DNA of 40,753 nt from CAZYVD01 sp964651045 (lineage in GTDB: Bacteria > Zhuqueibacterota > QNDG01 > DSAB01). Within the stretch, counting starts at the first letter, position 1; every line of letters starts with the position of its first letter. Of the stretch, positions 25,710 through 33,137 are shown in pieces. Position numbers and translations under genes: made by a program. Under the pieces are notes generated by a model that was not told where the DNA came from, made no database searches, and saw only the letters and a program-made list of their open reading frames with translations. The DNA is taken from contig CAZYVD010000018.1 of assembly GCA_964651045.1 (NCBI GenBank), positions 1 to 40,753 on the forward strand, read 5' to 3'.

Positions 25710-27620
25710 TTAAACCCTCCTTTTGATTTCATCCAATATATCTTCAATAAATTTATCGGGAGAAATCTGGCCAATGTCGCCCTCTCCCTTCTTTCTTAAG
25801 GAGATTGTGCCACTCTTTGACTCCCTGTCTCCTATAATGCACATGTATTTTATCTTGTTTGACTCTGCTTCTCTTATCTTGTATCCAATCTTCTCGTTTC
25901 TGTCATCTAATTTACATCGAATCTTATGACTTGTTATTTTTTCATATATTTGTTTAGAATATTCATGATGCTTTTCACTTATTGGCATCAACACACATTG
26001 AACTGGCGCAAGCCATGTTGGAAAAACGCCTCCATAGTGTTCGATCAAAATGCCAATAAACCTTTCTATAGAACCGAGGATTGCCCTGTGTATCATCACA
26101 GGTCTATGTTTTAAACCATCTGCATCTACATATTCCAGACCGAATCTCTCTGGCATTGAAAAATCTACCTGAATTGTGCCGCACTGCCAAAGTCTTTTGA
26201 GTGAATCCTCTATATGAAAATCGATCTTTGGACCATAGAATGCACCTTCTCCCCTGTTTATCTGGAATTCAATATTTTTTAATTCTAATGCCTTCATCAA
26301 GACTTCTTCGGCCTTTTCCCATAACTCGATTGTTCCTATGAATTTAGCAGGCCTGGTTGAAAGCTCAATCTGGAAATTTTCGAATCCAAAAGTATTGTAT
26401 ATCTCATAAACCAGATCGATTAGCTTCACGATTTCCTCTTCCATCTGATCTGGAGAACAGAATACGTGTGCATCATCCTGTGTAAACTGCCTTACTCTAA
26501 AGAGACCATGAAGCACTCCCGATTTTTCATGGCGGTGAACCAGCCCCATCTCAGAAAATTTTATTGGAAGTTCACGATATGAATGGTGTGAATTCTTGTA
26601 TATCAGCAAACAACCTGGACAATTCATCGGTTTAATGGCATAGTTTTTATCATCTATCTTTGTAAAATACATGTTGTCTTTATAATTATCCCAGTGTCCG
26701 CTCCTGTGCCACAACTCTTCATTTAAAATTATTGGTGTCTTTATCTCCCTGTATCCATGCCTGGTGAGAGTCTCTCTCATATAATCCATAATCTGATTAT
26801 AGATGATCATTCCGTTGCCATGCCAGAATGTAAAACCAGGACCCTCTATGTGAAAACTAAAAAGATCTAACTCTTTTCCAAGCCGCCTGTGATCTCGTCT
26901 CTTTGCCTCTTCAAGAACATTTAAATGTCTTTTTAACGACTCTTCGTCACTAAAGGCAATTCCATATATTCTCTGCATGATCGGATTTCGTTCATCACCC
27001 TTCCAGTATGCGCCTGCAACACTGAGAAGTTTAAAATGTTTTATCAGTCCAGTGGAAACAACATGTGGACCTCTGCAGAGATCGATAAAGTCGCCATTCT
27101 GATATATCGATACCTTATCATCCGGTATTTCATTTATTAGTTCAACCTTGAAATCCTCTCCCATCTCTTTGAAAAGTTTAGCAGCCTCTTTTTTGTCCAT
27201 TACCTTCTTAATAAACGGCTGGTCAAGTTCTACTATCTCTCTCATTTTCCGTTCGATTTTTTCGAAATCTTCAGAGCTGATAGTCTCGGATAAATTGAAA
27301 TCATAGTAGAATCCATTAGATACAGCAGGGCCTATCCCCAACTTTACATCTGGATAAAGAGCCTTCACCGCCTGGGCCATTACGTGTGAACCACTATGCC
27401 AAAAGACCTGCAGGCCTTGCGGCTCGTTGCAGGTCAGTGGTTTTATTGTTGAATCACTCTCGACCTTCTCATCCAGTCCCGATACTTTTCCATTTAATAT
27501 TACTGCAATTACATCTTTGGAAATATCGGGAAATATCTGATCGATTATTTGACCTACTTTTGTGCCTCGATGAAAACTCCTTTTTTTACCATCATCAAAT
27601 GTTACCTTAATTTGATCCAA
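25710..27620 (-). CDS. thrS: Threonyl-tRNA synthetase
   Basis: Class II enzyme charging tRNA-Thr, 636 residues, full length. Domains in order: N-terminal TGS domain ('IKVTFDDGKKRSFHRGTKV'), editing domain with 'SGSHVMAQAVKALYPDVKLG', catalytic core with 'MNCPGCLLIYK' (zinc-ligand Cys), 'GLVHRHEKSGVLHGLFRVR' (motif 2) and 'HRAILGSIERFIGILIEH' (motif 3), and a C-terminal anticodon domain. The start is TTG. A GGGG lies 13 bases upstream, somewhat far, so initiation may be weak. It follows tRNA-Val by 45 bases and overlaps the infC ribosome-binding region. Confidence 0.95.
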   Translation of the reverse strand: MDQIKVTFDDGKKRSFHRGTKVGQIIDQIFPDISKDVIAVILNGKVSGLDEKVESDSTIKPLTCNEPQGLQVFWHSGSHVMAQAVKALYPDVKLGIGPAVSNGFYYDFNLSETISSEDFEKIERKMREIVELDQPFIKKVMDKKEAAKLFKEMGEDFKVELINEIPDDKVSIYQNGDFIDLCRGPHVVSTGLIKHFKLLSVAGAYWKGDERNPIMQRIYGIAFSDEESLKRHLNVLEEAKRRDHRRLGKELDLFSFHIEGPGFTFWHGNGMIIYNQIMDYMRETLTRHGYREIKTPIILNEELWHRSGHWDNYKDNMYFTKIDDKNYAIKPMNCPGCLLIYKNSHHSYRELPIKFSEMGLVHRHEKSGVLHGLFRVRQFTQDDAHVFCSPDQMEEEIVKLIDLVYEIYNTFGFENFQIELSTRPAKFIGTIELWEKAEEVLMKALELKNIEFQINRGEGAFYGPKIDFHIEDSLKRLWQCGTIQVDFSMPERFGLEYVDADGLKHRPVMIHRAILGSIERFIGILIEHYGGVFPTWLAPVQCVLMPISEKHHEYSKQIYEKITSHKIRCKLDDRNEKIGYKIREAESNKIKYMCIIGDRESKSGTISLRKKGEGDIGQISPDKFIEDILDEIKRRV

Positions 27621-27665
27621 ACAGCTCAGATTTCCCCTAAATTATTTATTTTAAAATAAAAAATG

Positions 27666-27739
27666 TGGGCGATACTGGATTTGAACCAGTGACCTCTTGC
27701 ATGTCAAGCAAGCACTCTAACCACCTGAGCTAATCGCCC
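27666..27739 (-). tRNA. tRNA-Val(GAC)
   Basis: Cloverleaf on the minus strand. The acceptor arms GGGCGAT and ATCGCCC pair over 7 bp, the D arm contains TAGCTCAGGTGG, the anticodon loop TTGACAT carries GAC (valine), and the T arm is CTGGTTCAAATCCAG. The discriminator is A and CCA is not encoded, since the following bases are CAT. No intron. It lies between the ftsZ-like gene and thrS in the same direction. Confidence 0.95.
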
Positions 27740-27749
27740 ATTTTGGTAA

Positions 27750-27778
27750 AATGTAATATGATTTTCAATAAAAGTCAA
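27750..27778 (-). promoter_or_regulatory. Likely promoter of tRNA-Val and the thrS-infC run
   Basis: On the minus strand TTGACT (27778-27773), a 17-base spacer and TACATT (27755-27750) lie just before the tRNA, with the expected start near 27743, four bases before the mature 5' end. This would separate the constitutive translation genes from the signalling operon ending in the FtsZ-like gene. Confidence 0.5.
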
Positions 27779-27792
27779 GTAGATTTAATAGA

Positions 27793-29340
27793 TTACATCG
27801 CCTCTTGTTTCATCTCACGAAGCCTGTTAACTATGTAACCAGTCTCCCCTTTTCCATCACTCTTGGTCTGAGCAAGATCTATAACCATCTCCATGGCAAG
27901 TGTCACTGAATCTAATATCTTTGGGCTAAATTGAATTTCTCTCGATCTCACACTTTCAAGAATTTCATTTATTGATGTCAGTAGTTCGCTGATTTCATCG
28001 AAACCAAACATTTGTGATGATGCTAAGATAAGCTTAACAGCTTTTTGTGCATCTAAAATGTGTTTAATGTCCTTTGGATTTTCTCTGAGGAACTGAATTG
28101 CCCTGTTAAAACGCTTTAAATCTCCCTTAATCTCATCGTTAAATATGTCATAAAACAGCAGGGTTGTTTTTGTAAGAGGCTTTGCCTCATGCGATTTTGA
28201 TGTTGTCGATGACCCTTCTGAGAGTATTGATTCCTTTATGTCAAATATTGTTCTGTCATTATCTAACAATCTTTTTGCTTCGTGTATGATCTGTTCTTCT
28301 TCTTCATTAATTATTAATTCTTCTTCATGCTCTCTCTCTAGCAGTTCCTCCTTCTCATGCTCTTCCACCAATCCGCTTGCTATTATCATGACTTTTACTT
28401 TATTTTTTAAATTTTTATCTATAGTTATACCCCATATTATTCGTGCACTGGTATCGAGTTTATCTTTAACTTTTTTAATCGCTTTATTTGCCTCCTTTAT
28501 TGTCAGTGATGGTCCACCTGTAATATGAATTAGGGCACTCTGTGCTCCGGTTATATCGAACTTCATCATCGGGTGCGATAGTGCACGACTTATTGCATCA
28601 TCCACTCTATTTTCTGAACTGCTCTCTCCAAATCCTATTACTGCATTTGGTCCATCGCGCATCACAATATTTATATCTGCAAAATCGAGATTGATCAGCC
28701 CCTTCTTTACTATCAAATCAGATATACCCATCAGTGTGTTTATCAGCAACTTATCGCCTTCAGCAAATGCTTTTGATATGTTATAATCAGGATAGAGTTC
28801 AAGAAGCCTGTCATTTTTTAATATTATTATTGAATCTACCTGTTTCCTGAGCTTTTCAAGACCAATCTGTGCATTCTCCCATCTTATTATACCCTCATCT
28901 GAGAAAGGCAATGTAACTACTGCTATTGTTAATATCTTTTTCTCTCTAGCCAGTTGTGCTATCACTGGTGCAGAACCTGTTCCTGTACCTCCACCCATTC
29001 CACACGTTATAAAGAGTAGGTCTGTACCTTCTAAAACCGTATTCAAAATCTCTCTGCTCTCTTCTGCGGCCCTCTCTCCTATCTCTGGATCTCCACCCGC
29101 GCCAAGACCTCCTGTTATATTTTTGCCAATGAGAATTTTTCTATCCGCAATAGACTTTGAAAGGTCCTGAGCATCTGTATTTATCGCTATTGCCTTTATT
29201 CCACTCGGATTCTTTTTCTTTAGATTGCTTATAGTGTTATTTCCTGCACCTCCAGTTCCTATTACACTGATTACAGTCTCGTAAGTATCCAGTTCCTTTT
29301 TTTCCTGAATAGATTTTATTAGCTGCTCTTTAGATATCAT
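27793..29340 (-). CDS. FtsZ with C-terminal degenerate HPt-like domain
   Basis: A 515-residue FtsZ-family GTPase. Seen: nucleotide-binding 'VIGTGGAGNNT' (26-36), signature GGGTGTG (116-122) and T7 synergy loop 'NLDFAD' (217-222), so GTP binding, polymerisation and hydrolysis residues are intact. The FtsZ C-domain ends near 325 ('KVKVMIIASGL'). A strongly acidic linker (326-392) and a helical domain (393-492) follow. That domain's pattern, 'FLRENPKD...ASSQMFGFDEISELL', matches CheA-type HPt domains, but the phospho-His position is Lys436. No FtsA-binding tail peptide is recognisable. Features such as 'ALIHITGGPSLT' and 'IIWGITID' look archaeal. Its start overlaps the preceding response regulator by ATGA. 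It is probably a second, signal-linked FtsZ; the HPt call is by eye. Confidence 0.85.
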   Translation of the reverse strand: MISKEQLIKSIQEKKELDTYETVISVIGTGGAGNNTISNLKKKNPSGIKAIAINTDAQDLSKSIADRKILIGKNITGGLGAGGDPEIGERAAEESREILNTVLEGTDLLFITCGMGGGTGTGSAPVIAQLAREKKILTIAVVTLPFSDEGIIRWENAQIGLEKLRKQVDSIIILKNDRLLELYPDYNISKAFAEGDKLLINTLMGISDLIVKKGLINLDFADINIVMRDGPNAVIGFGESSSENRVDDAISRALSHPMMKFDITGAQSALIHITGGPSLTIKEANKAIKKVKDKLDTSARIIWGITIDKNLKNKVKVMIIASGLVEEHEKEELLEREHEEELIINEEEEQIIHEAKRLLDNDRTIFDIKESILSEGSSTTSKSHEAKPLTKTTLLFYDIFNDEIKGDLKRFNRAIQFLRENPKDIKHILDAQKAVKLILASSQMFGFDEISELLTSINEILESVRSREIQFSPKILDSVTLAMEMVIDLAQTKSDGKGETGYIVNRLREMKQEAM

Positions 29341-29738
29341 TGCTGTTCTCCCTGCTGCCCAGAAGAGATTTCTAAAACCTTCTGTATCAATCGTCTTAAG
29401 TCATTTATTTCAAATGGTTTCTCAATATATCCTATATCACCATATTTTTGTATAATATTCTTTACATCTACCGATCCATAGGCTGTCATTACTATTATCT
29501 GCGTATCGGGATGATTTTCCTTGACCTCTTTTAACAGCTGTATTCCATTCACTTCAGGCATCCGAAGATCTGTAACTACAAGATCTATTCTGTTTTGAGA
29601 TAACATCTCCAGTGCCCTGTCACCAGAATTGGCACATATGATCTCAAAGTAATCCACATCCCTTAACAGTTTTCTCGATATGCTCCATGTAAGGTCTTCT
29701 TCATCATCGACAATCAATATTCTCTTCTTGCAGTACAT
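29337..29738 (-). CDS. Receiver-only response regulator (CheY-like)
   Basis: A 133-residue single receiver domain with no output domain. All phosphorylation residues are present: the acidic pair in 'IVDDEEDL', the acceptor Asp in 'LVVTDLRMP', Thr in 'VMTAYGS' and Lys in 'EKPFEI'. It is therefore expected to be phosphorylated by a kinase, possibly one of the two encoded upstream. Its stop codon overlaps the FtsZ start (ATGA), so both proteins are made together. I infer that phosphorylation changes its docking on another protein, the FtsZ C-terminal domain being the obvious candidate. AAGGA lies about seven bases before the ATG. Confidence 0.9.
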   Translation of the reverse strand: MYCKKRILIVDDEEDLTWSISRKLLRDVDYFEIICANSGDRALEMLSQNRIDLVVTDLRMPEVNGIQLLKEVKENHPDTQIIVMTAYGSVDVKNIIQKYGDIGYIEKPFEINDLRRLIQKVLEISSGQQGEQQ

Positions 29739-29776
29739 CAGATATTCCTTAAGATTTAGATAACATTATTCTATTT

Positions 29777-29793
29777 GGCAAATACTATACCAG
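29777..29793 (-). promoter_or_regulatory. Sigma54-type (-24/-12) promoter of the response regulator-FtsZ pair
   Basis: The minus-strand sequence CTGGTATAGTATTTGCC has GG and GC exactly 10 bases apart, with the -24 element CTGG and the -12 element TTTGC. Expected transcription start is near 29766, about 28 bases before the response regulator ATG. The 120 bases upstream are available for activator binding; TGTTAACA (29813-29806) is a perfect 8-base palindrome there. The gene immediately upstream encodes an NtrC-type sigma54 activator. Confidence 0.6.
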
Positions 29794-29913
29794 AGAGAAT
29801 ATGATTGTTAACATAAAAGATAGTTTTAGTTTATTGCTTGTTATTTAAAGAGTTGTGAATATAGAAAATTTTAAATTAAAAATCGGCTCAACGGTAAAGT
29901 GGTCAAAATTAGA

Positions 29914-31275
29914 TCAACCTGTGATCTGATAGCTCTTCAGCTTTTCTCGCAGAGTAGATCGGGATATTTCAAGAATTCTGGCAGCCTTTGATTTATTCCC
30001 ATTAACCTGTCTCAATACCTCAAGAATGTGTTGTCTTTCAATCTCATGAAGTGGACACTGGCCTAATGAAAATTTTGAAACACTACTCCTGCTCTTATCC
30101 TGCAGAAGCTCTCGTGGAAGATGGTCTACACTTATTGTATCATCCTTACATAGTATTACTGCTCTTTCAATAACATTTCGTAGTTCTCTGATATTGCCAG
30201 GCCATGAATAATTTAAGAGAATATTTTCGGCCTCCTTATCACATTTCTGAACATTTCGATTGAACTCCTCGTTAAATTCTTGGATAAAAAGCTTTGTGAG
30301 AAGTATTATGTCCCCATCTCTCTCTCTTAGTGGTGGAAGTGTTACCTCCATAACCTTTAAACGATAGTAGAGATCTTCACGGAACTCATTTTTCTTCACC
30401 AGTTCTATTAGGTCAGTGTTTGTTGCTGCAATTACTCTCACATCTACCTTAATATCATTGGTTCCGCCAATCCTTCTGAATGTCTGCGATTCGATCACCC
30501 GCAAGATTTTAGGCTGTAGATTCAATTTCATGCTTGATATTTCGTCAAAAAATATTGTTCCTCCATCTGAGAGTTCAAAGAGTCCCTTTTTCATTGATTT
30601 AGCATCTGTAAACGCCCCCTTCTCATGACCGAATAGTTCGCTCTCGAGCAGGTGGTCGGGAATTGCACTGCAGTTTAATTTTATGAATGGCTGATTTGAT
30701 CTTTGACTTGAATAGTGAATTGCATTTGCCACGAGTTCCTTTCCAGTGCCAGTTTCTCCCTGTATCAAAACAGATGTCTTTGGAGTCTCTGCAATTATTT
30801 TTATTAACTCTCTTACCTGCTTGATTTCATTACTCTCACCATAGATCGCATCGTTTGGATGTTTTACCCTGTGTTCAAGCTTTAGTCTCGCAACCTCTCT
30901 TTTTAATCTGTAAGTCTCTAATGCCTTGTTTACAACCAGCTTCAACTCATCGAGTTCAAATGGTTTCATTAAATAGTCATATGCCCCCTTCTTCATTGCC
31001 TCTACAGCAGGTCTAGCATCTGTAAGGGCAGTCATCATTATTATAAGAATATCTGGATCAATCTCTTTTATGTTCTTTAAAACCTCTATACCATCCATCT
31101 TAGGCAATTTTAAATCCAAAAGAATCAGATCTATTAACTCTTTTTTAAATATTTCAATTCCCTCTTCACCGCTCTCTACTGTAAATACTTTGTATCCCTC
31201 TTTTGTCAATACATTTTTTAAAGTAAACAGTAGATCCTGATTATCCTCGATGATTAATATTTTACTATTCTTCAT
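29914..31275 (-). CDS. NtrC-family sigma54-dependent response regulator
   Basis: A 453-residue transcription activator: receiver domain (1-120, acceptor Asp54, Lys104), AAA+ domain (about 143-375) with Walker A GETGTGKE (173-180) and Walker B 'IFFDEI' (241-246), and a Fis-type helix-turn-helix at the C-terminus ('NGNKSKAARILEISRSTLRE'). The sigma54-contacting loop reads GAFTDA (220-225) rather than GAFTGA, a variant also known in functional members. It lies two bases after the soluble kinase gene, its probable partner. The sigma54-type promoter just downstream makes the response regulator-FtsZ pair its likely target. Confidence 0.93.
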   Translation of the reverse strand: MKNSKILIIEDNQDLLFTLKNVLTKEGYKVFTVESGEEGIEIFKKELIDLILLDLKLPKMDGIEVLKNIKEIDPDILIIMMTALTDARPAVEAMKKGAYDYLMKPFELDELKLVVNKALETYRLKREVARLKLEHRVKHPNDAIYGESNEIKQVRELIKIIAETPKTSVLIQGETGTGKELVANAIHYSSQRSNQPFIKLNCSAIPDHLLESELFGHEKGAFTDAKSMKKGLFELSDGGTIFFDEISSMKLNLQPKILRVIESQTFRRIGGTNDIKVDVRVIAATNTDLIELVKKNEFREDLYYRLKVMEVTLPPLRERDGDIILLTKLFIQEFNEEFNRNVQKCDKEAENILLNYSWPGNIRELRNVIERAVILCKDDTISVDHLPRELLQDKSRSSVSKFSLGQCPLHEIERQHILEVLRQVNGNKSKAARILEISRSTLREKLKSYQITG

Positions 31276-31277
31276 TC

Positions 31278-33137
31278 TTAGACTCCCAGTGGTAATTTAA
31301 TTTTAAAACAAGTTCCAGCACCCGGTTCACTATCAACGCTTATATCGCCCCTGTGTTCTTGGATTATCCTGTATACAATGGATAGACCCAATCCAAGACC
31401 GGTCGATTTTGTAGTAAAAAATGGATCAAAGATTGTATCTTTGTCTTTATCATCGATTCCTATCCCTGTATCGATTACATCTATGCTCACAAATTTTCTT
31501 CCATCGCTCTTTTTTATGTTGGCAAAAATCTTCAGCTCACCACCTTCCGGCATGGCATCGATTGCATTTAATATTAAATTCAAAAACACCTGTTGCATCT
31601 GCTGAGAATCTACCATAACTGCCGGAAGATTCTTCTCAAGTTCTTCAACATATCTGATGTTATTTACTTTCAGCTTTTTTTCTACCAGATTCATTACCTC
31701 TCTCAATATCTCTGAAAGATCATGGGGCTTTCTATCAGGAGGTTTCGGTCTGGCAAATGCAAAGAATGTCTTAAGGAGGCCATCAAGCCGATTCACCTGA
31801 CGAATTATGCGGCTTAGATACTCTTTTCTGGGATCCTCCTCATCAAACTCATCTTCACAAGCCTGTGCCATTGTTTTTATTCCTGCAAGAGGATTTTTAA
31901 TCTCGTGTGCAATACCAGATGCCAGCACACCGAGCGAGGCAAGACGATCCATTCGTATTATCTCAGATCTCATTCTTTTCAACTCTGAGATGTCTCTAAA
32001 AGATACTATAGAACCGACTTTCTTACCTGTATTGTCGATCCTGTCAGTGGCAGTGAAACCGATCGATATCTTCTCACCAGATTTAACTGTCAGTTCTGTC
32101 TCTCTACTGTAAGGAAGAGAATCTGGAGATGATGGACGTGAAAAAATATAGTCTGCTTCTTCCGGCTTCAATACGGATCTTATGGGTTTACCCAGTACCT
32201 CCTTTTCAGTCCATCCGAGTATCTTCTGCCCCCCCATGTTTAGAGAGGTTATTCGTCCATCCAGATCTGTTGTCAGAAGACCAGCCTCCATACTCTGGAT
32301 TATACTCTCATTAAAATTTTTCAGATCTGTTATCTCCTTCTCCATCTTTTTCTGCTCTGTAACATCACGTCCTATGCCAATGGATCCTATTATTTTGCCA
32401 TGTTCCAGAATAGGAGTTATATTAAACGAAAGAATTACATATCTTTCGCCACAGCATTCAATCCTTGCCTCAAATATTCTTGCTTTACCCCTGTGTGTCA
32501 TTTCGTAATGACGGTATGCATTTTCTTTATTTTCACTGGATATCAGATCGATAAATTTTTTCCCAATCCATTCCTCTTTTTTGAATCCTGTCATTGGTGG
32601 AAAACGATTGTTTAAATATACAAACTTTCCATCGTGGTCGAGTGTGAAGATAAAATCGTTGGCATTCTCAAGTAGGTCCCTGTATTTATATTCAGACTTT
32701 CTTACCTTCTGCCTCAGCTCCAGATTCCTCTCTATCATCTCATGTGACATCAGAAGGTTTTCGATGATTTCCCTTAGCTCTCTGATTCCAAATCGTTCAG
32801 TAAACCATGCCCATAATCCCCTATCGAACATCTCCTTTCCATATATGGATCTTGTCTTTTCATCAGAAAAAAATATGAATGGTATATGACGATAAGGAAT
32901 GTATCTGCTGTCGCTTGTGAACTTATCAAAAATTAATCTGCCATTCATCTTTGATGTATCAAATAAAGAGAGTATTACTGCTGGTTGGAGCTCTGGTATC
33001 GATTCGAGGCACTCTTTGTCTGAAGAAAAACAGGCAATTTTAATGTTCGTCTCCTTCAGAGCCTCTCTGATATTTTTTTCAATCTTTCCCTCTGGGTCTA
33101 CTACAACTATCGTCCTTTTTAACAGATATGCATTCAT
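31278..33137 (-). CDS. Soluble PAS-PAS histidine kinase with a degenerate receiver domain
   Basis: A 619-residue cytoplasmic kinase. Residues 1-130 have the receiver fold pattern, but the acceptor Asp position is Leu58 ('AVILSLFDTSKMNG') and the conserved Lys is replaced ('FTERF'), so it cannot be phosphorylated normally. Two PAS domains follow (about 148-262 and 272-385), then a HisKA domain with His411 ('ASGIAHEIKNPLAG') and a complete HATPase ('LILNAIDAMPEGG', 'DTGIGIDDKD', 'GLGLGLSIVYRI'). No membrane segment is visible. It overlaps the membrane kinase gene by four bases and precedes the NtrC-type regulator, its likely substrate. Confidence 0.9.
   Translation of the reverse strand: MNAYLLKRTIVVVDPEGKIEKNIREALKETNIKIACFSSDKECLESIPELQPAVILSLFDTSKMNGRLIFDKFTSDSRYIPYRHIPFIFFSDEKTRSIYGKEMFDRGLWAWFTERFGIRELREIIENLLMSHEMIERNLELRQKVRKSEYKYRDLLENANDFIFTLDHDGKFVYLNNRFPPMTGFKKEEWIGKKFIDLISSENKENAYRHYEMTHRGKARIFEARIECCGERYVILSFNITPILEHGKIIGSIGIGRDVTEQKKMEKEITDLKNFNESIIQSMEAGLLTTDLDGRITSLNMGGQKILGWTEKEVLGKPIRSVLKPEEADYIFSRPSSPDSLPYSRETELTVKSGEKISIGFTATDRIDNTGKKVGSIVSFRDISELKRMRSEIIRMDRLASLGVLASGIAHEIKNPLAGIKTMAQACEDEFDEEDPRKEYLSRIIRQVNRLDGLLKTFFAFARPKPPDRKPHDLSEILREVMNLVEKKLKVNNIRYVEELEKNLPAVMVDSQQMQQVFLNLILNAIDAMPEGGELKIFANIKKSDGRKFVSIDVIDTGIGIDDKDKDTIFDPFFTTKSTGLGLGLSIVYRIIQEHRGDISVDSEPGAGTCFKIKLPLGV

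Noticed and set aside
25709..25774. N-terminal extension of infC from the ATG at 25774
   Set aside because: The 22 extra residues are the thrS C-terminus read in another frame, and the AGGAGG site fits only the ATC at 25708.
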